Positions 61,764 through 64,000 of a stretch of 64,000 bases of DNA are shown piece after piece. The translations under genes and the position numbers were made by a program. The DNA comes from an uncultured Collinsella sp. (GTDB taxonomy: Bacteria > Actinomycetota > Coriobacteriia > Coriobacteriales > Coriobacteriaceae), in assembly GCA_902493375.1 (NCBI GenBank), contig CABUPH010000007.1:1-64000 (forward strand), read 5' to 3'. The stretch's first letter is position 1. Each line of letters begins with the position of its first letter. The notes under the pieces are model-generated. The model was not told the DNA's origin and made no database searches. It worked only from the letters and a program-made list of their open reading frames with translations.

Positions 61764-63137
61764 TTATCGCTGCACGTGTCGAAGTACCTCAACGGCGGCA
61801 CTAACCTCGATTACGCGACGCTCGAGGCCACGGCAAATGGCCTCGAGTCGACCCTCCGCCGTCGCCCATTCGCTCTGCGAAAGAATCTCGATCGCCTCAT
61901 CAACAAATCCGTCGAGTCGCGATGCGTCGAACCAACCGAGTGAGTCCGCAAGCGCCAGCTGGACGGAAGGGTCGGGCCCAAACGGCTTAGCGGAAAACCC
62001 AAACTCCCCAGCTGCGAGCACGGCAGTTGGCACGTTGTACCACAGGCAGTTGCCGCTATCGAACAGCGGAGCAGGTTTTATCTCCAGGGTGTCGACATTG
62101 CGGATGATGCCGAAGTTTCGCCAATGGCGGTCGCTGTTGGCCAAAAGGGCATCGCAGACAATCATCTGCGACATAGACCTTCTCACAGCGGCCTCATCGG
62201 CACCATGCTTGCCAAGGTAGCGACAGTATCGATCGTATGTCGAGTTTCCCCGCTGGCCGCCAAGGGCGTTCTTAACGTAAACAGCCGGAACATATTCCTC
62301 GCGGCCATCAAGAAAGTCGTCGCACAGACAGACAGGGCCATCGAACATCCGCTCAACCGTATAAGGAACAAACTCGCCCTCCGATAGCAGGCGGCGATGC
62401 AGTGCCGTTGCGACCGCCTCGTTAAAGGGACGTTGATCGTCCATGCCGCATCCCTTGACCAGAACGCGAACGCCGTTGCGAATCATCCACGATTTAGGGA
62501 GCTCGCCCTCGGACGTGTTATCCGGATTTTTAAGACCGATGCCCTCCAGCCAACCCGAACGCCCCTCGGGCGCCGATCGCTCAAATTCGTTCTCAAAGTA
62601 ATTGATGTTTTGCCATTTGAGTTCGTCGCAATCGGCCGGCCGCAGCCAATAACAATCCGAAAGCGATAGGCCCAGGCACCGAACCGGAACCTCGATGCCA
62701 CTGGCAATCCCCAGTTCACGATAGCGCGAGATAAGCCCAGGGCGAACATCGGGCACCAACCGATGCCCCCACCACGCGTTGAGCTCCCGCTTATTCACCG
62801 TTGGAGAAGAACTCGAGCATGTGCCGAACGGCATTCGTTGCGCATCGAGGACCTCGGCGATTTCGAAGGGAAACTCGCGCGTCGGATCAAATGAGACATG
62901 CGCGACCTCATGGTCGGCCGACATCAGCGTAAACTTGCGTCCCACATCGGCCGCAGGACGGCGTCCTCGCTTGCGAACCTTTTGATAGGCGATCGCAGAA
63001 TTGTACTCGACCATCTTCCGGCCGCCCACAATATCGCACACAAGCGTCCCCGATGCGGCAAGTTGCGATATGCGGGCTTTCGTAACGCCCAACAGGTGGG
63101 CCGCATCACCCATAGATAAGTACTCAGATGTATTCAT
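61764..63137 (-). CDS. HTH-HipA-like kinase fusion protein
   Basis: 457 aa. An N-terminal MerR/excisionase-like helix-turn-helix (about 9-60; LSMGDAAHLLGVTKARISQL) followed by a basic linker (KRGRRPA). The C-terminal part (about 230-430) is a HipA/PI3K-like kinase: ANSDRHWRNFGII carries the catalytic Asp and Asn, and PLFDSGNCLW the metal-binding Asp. Canonical HipA works with a separate HipB antitoxin encoded next to it. Here the DNA-binding part is in the same chain and no hipB-like gene adjoins. Role could be a self-regulating toxin kinase or a regulator (inference). ATG at 63137 with GAGGTG at 9 nt. Confidence 0.82.
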   Translation of the reverse strand: MNTSEYLSMGDAAHLLGVTKARISQLAASGTLVCDIVGGRKMVEYNSAIAYQKVRKRGRRPAADVGRKFTLMSADHEVAHVSFDPTREFPFEIAEVLDAQRMPFGTCSSSSPTVNKRELNAWWGHRLVPDVRPGLISRYRELGIASGIEVPVRCLGLSLSDCYWLRPADCDELKWQNINYFENEFERSAPEGRSGWLEGIGLKNPDNTSEGELPKSWMIRNGVRVLVKGCGMDDQRPFNEAVATALHRRLLSEGEFVPYTVERMFDGPVCLCDDFLDGREEYVPAVYVKNALGGQRGNSTYDRYCRYLGKHGADEAAVRRSMSQMIVCDALLANSDRHWRNFGIIRNVDTLEIKPAPLFDSGNCLWYNVPTAVLAAGEFGFSAKPFGPDPSVQLALADSLGWFDASRLDGFVDEAIEILSQSEWATAEGRLEAICRGLERRVIEVSAAVEVLRHVQR

Positions 63138-63215
63138 ATGCCGCATCACCTCGTTAAGTATTCCAAACGTAAAGTTAATTGGTTACATACAGCATAATAC
63201 TAAACAGACTGAAGC

Positions 63216-63242
63216 GAAAAAAGGCCCGAGCAATCGGGCCTT
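63216..63242 (-). terminator. Terminator of the M42 peptidase gene
   Basis: Minus-strand stem AAGGCCCGA/TCGGGCCTT followed by TTTTTTCG. Confidence 0.85.
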
Positions 63243-63277
63243 AGAGCAATTGGTCAGCCGAGTCGCAAGCTGCTCCC

Positions 63278-64000
63278 CTAGCGTTGTACGTAGGCTCGGA
63301 CCAGCTCGTAGGTGTTGCGCACGCCGTCGATGTGGCTGCGCTCGTAGTTGTGGCTCGCGTACACGCCGGGGCCGATCAGGCCGTGACGGATGTCGTAGCC
63401 GGCAGAAAGCGTGGCCTCAACGTCTGAGCCGTAGTGCGGATACACGTCGATGGCGTAATCGAGGTCCAGCTCACGCGCGATGTTGGACAGCGTGGTTACC
63501 AGGTCGTAGTTGTACGGACCGCCCGAATCCTTGGCGCAGATTGAAACCATGCGCTCGGTGCAGCCCAGGTCGTCACCCACGCAGCCCATGTCCACGCTAA
63601 TCATCTCGCGCGTGTCGGCCGGCACAAAGGCACCGCCGTGGCCGACCTCCTCGTACACCGTAAAGAGCAGCGATACCTTGCGCGAAAGCGTCACCTCGCC
63701 AGCGGCGACGGCACGCGCCAAGCCCAGCAGAATCGACGCGGACAGCTTGTCGTCAAGGAAGCGACTCTTGATGTAGCCGCTCTCCGTCACCGTGGTACGC
63801 GGGTCCATAGCGATGATGTCGCCGGTCTGAATACCCAGCTCGAGCACATCGTCCTTGCTGTCAACGTTCTCGTCGAGCAGGATTTCCATGTTCTTCTCGA
63901 TGGTCTTGACCGGCTCATCGGCCACATGCGCCGAAGGCTCGGTATTGAGGACCACGCCCGTGTAGACATTGCCGTCACGCGTGTAGACGGTGCAGTTCTC
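63278..64000 (-). CDS. M42 family metallopeptidase (partial, 5' end outside window)
   Basis: The last 240 residues of a glutamyl-aminopeptidase/endoglucanase M-type (M42) enzyme; the frame is open to the window edge. The bridging metal Asp lies in SRFLDDKLSA, the catalytic Glu pair in VYEEVGHGGA, and a further metal Asp in ISVDMG. The C-terminal HYGSDVEA and SHNYERSHIDG are typical. It would be a cytoplasmic zinc or cobalt aminopeptidase acting on peptides. A terminator follows at 63216-63242. Confidence 0.92.
   Translation of the reverse strand, partial: ENCTVYTRDGNVYTGVVLNTEPSAHVADEPVKTIEKNMEILLDENVDSKDDVLELGIQTGDIIAMDPRTTVTESGYIKSRFLDDKLSASILLGLARAVAAGEVTLSRKVSLLFTVYEEVGHGGAFVPADTREMISVDMGCVGDDLGCTERMVSICAKDSGGPYNYDLVTTLSNIARELDLDYAIDVYPHYGSDVEATLSAGYDIRHGLIGPGVYASHNYERSHIDGVRNTYELVRAYVQR

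Overview
The window looks like chromosome of a high-GC Gram-positive gut anaerobe of the Coriobacteriia, most likely Collinsella or a close relative. This is an inference from GC-rich codon use, gene content (class III fructose-bisphosphatase, QueA/QueH, Fhs/FolD/cyclodeaminase-type cyclohydrolase, AddAB, superoxide reductase) and a short-chain dehydrogenase that resembles gut 12-alpha-hydroxysteroid dehydrogenases as I remember them. No rRNA, tRNA, CRISPR array, insertion sequence or prophage was seen. Most of the DNA is core-type genes in short operons, with one accessory, partly decaying patch at about 26-33 kb.

Layout. 0-10 kb: SDR dehydrogenase, a tail-anchored coiled-coil protein, a 350-bp interval packed with three hairpin elements, queA, a DUF3267 protease-queH pair, a MetRS-like synthetase, an rRNA m5C methyltransferase and a 56-aa membrane protein. 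10-15 kb: an orphan TIM-barrel-like protein, DegV, class III FBPase and two tandem GtrA proteins. 15-20.3 kb: a cobalamin riboswitch ahead of a 1292-aa surface protein with four DUF4430 (cobalamin-binding-type) domains, followed by a second DUF4430 protein. 20-26 kb: UbiB-like kinase with a small helical partner, C69 dipeptidase, a 237-bp AT-rich element with 35-bp inverted ends, then fchA-type cyclohydrolase and folD. 26-33 kb: two paralogous lipoproteins, a Tat-exported sortase-type PI-PLC-like protein broken by a frameshift, a small frameshifted PH-like gene, and a YhcG/DUF1016 nuclease. 33-43 kb: zinc-ribbon protein, CDF transporter, fhs, ruvCAB, a NadE-like protein lacking both active sites, and superoxide reductase. 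43-58 kb: SNF2 helicase, dnaE, addBA and a TrpR-like regulator. 58-64 kb: membrane protein, Rrf2 regulator divergent from cysK, mnmA, an HTH-HipA-like kinase fusion and the end of an M42 peptidase gene.

Genes that work together: fhs, fchA and folD form the formate-to-methylene-tetrahydrofolate branch, and FolD seems to have lost its cyclohydrolase residues next to the gene able to supply that step. queA and queH serve queuosine synthesis. ruvCAB, addAB, dnaE and the SNF2 helicase serve replication and repair. The riboswitch and the DUF4430 proteins suggest a corrinoid-regulated surface corrinoid-binding system.

The most unusual non-coding signals are a ~138-nt element present twice (59-196 and 3269-3407) whose stems change sequence by compensating base pairs, two long-hairpin elements (one present in two copies), and the AT-rich inverted-repeat element. 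Coordinates of starts follow the best Shine-Dalgarno spacing. Homology statements rest on motif recognition and memory, not on a database search.
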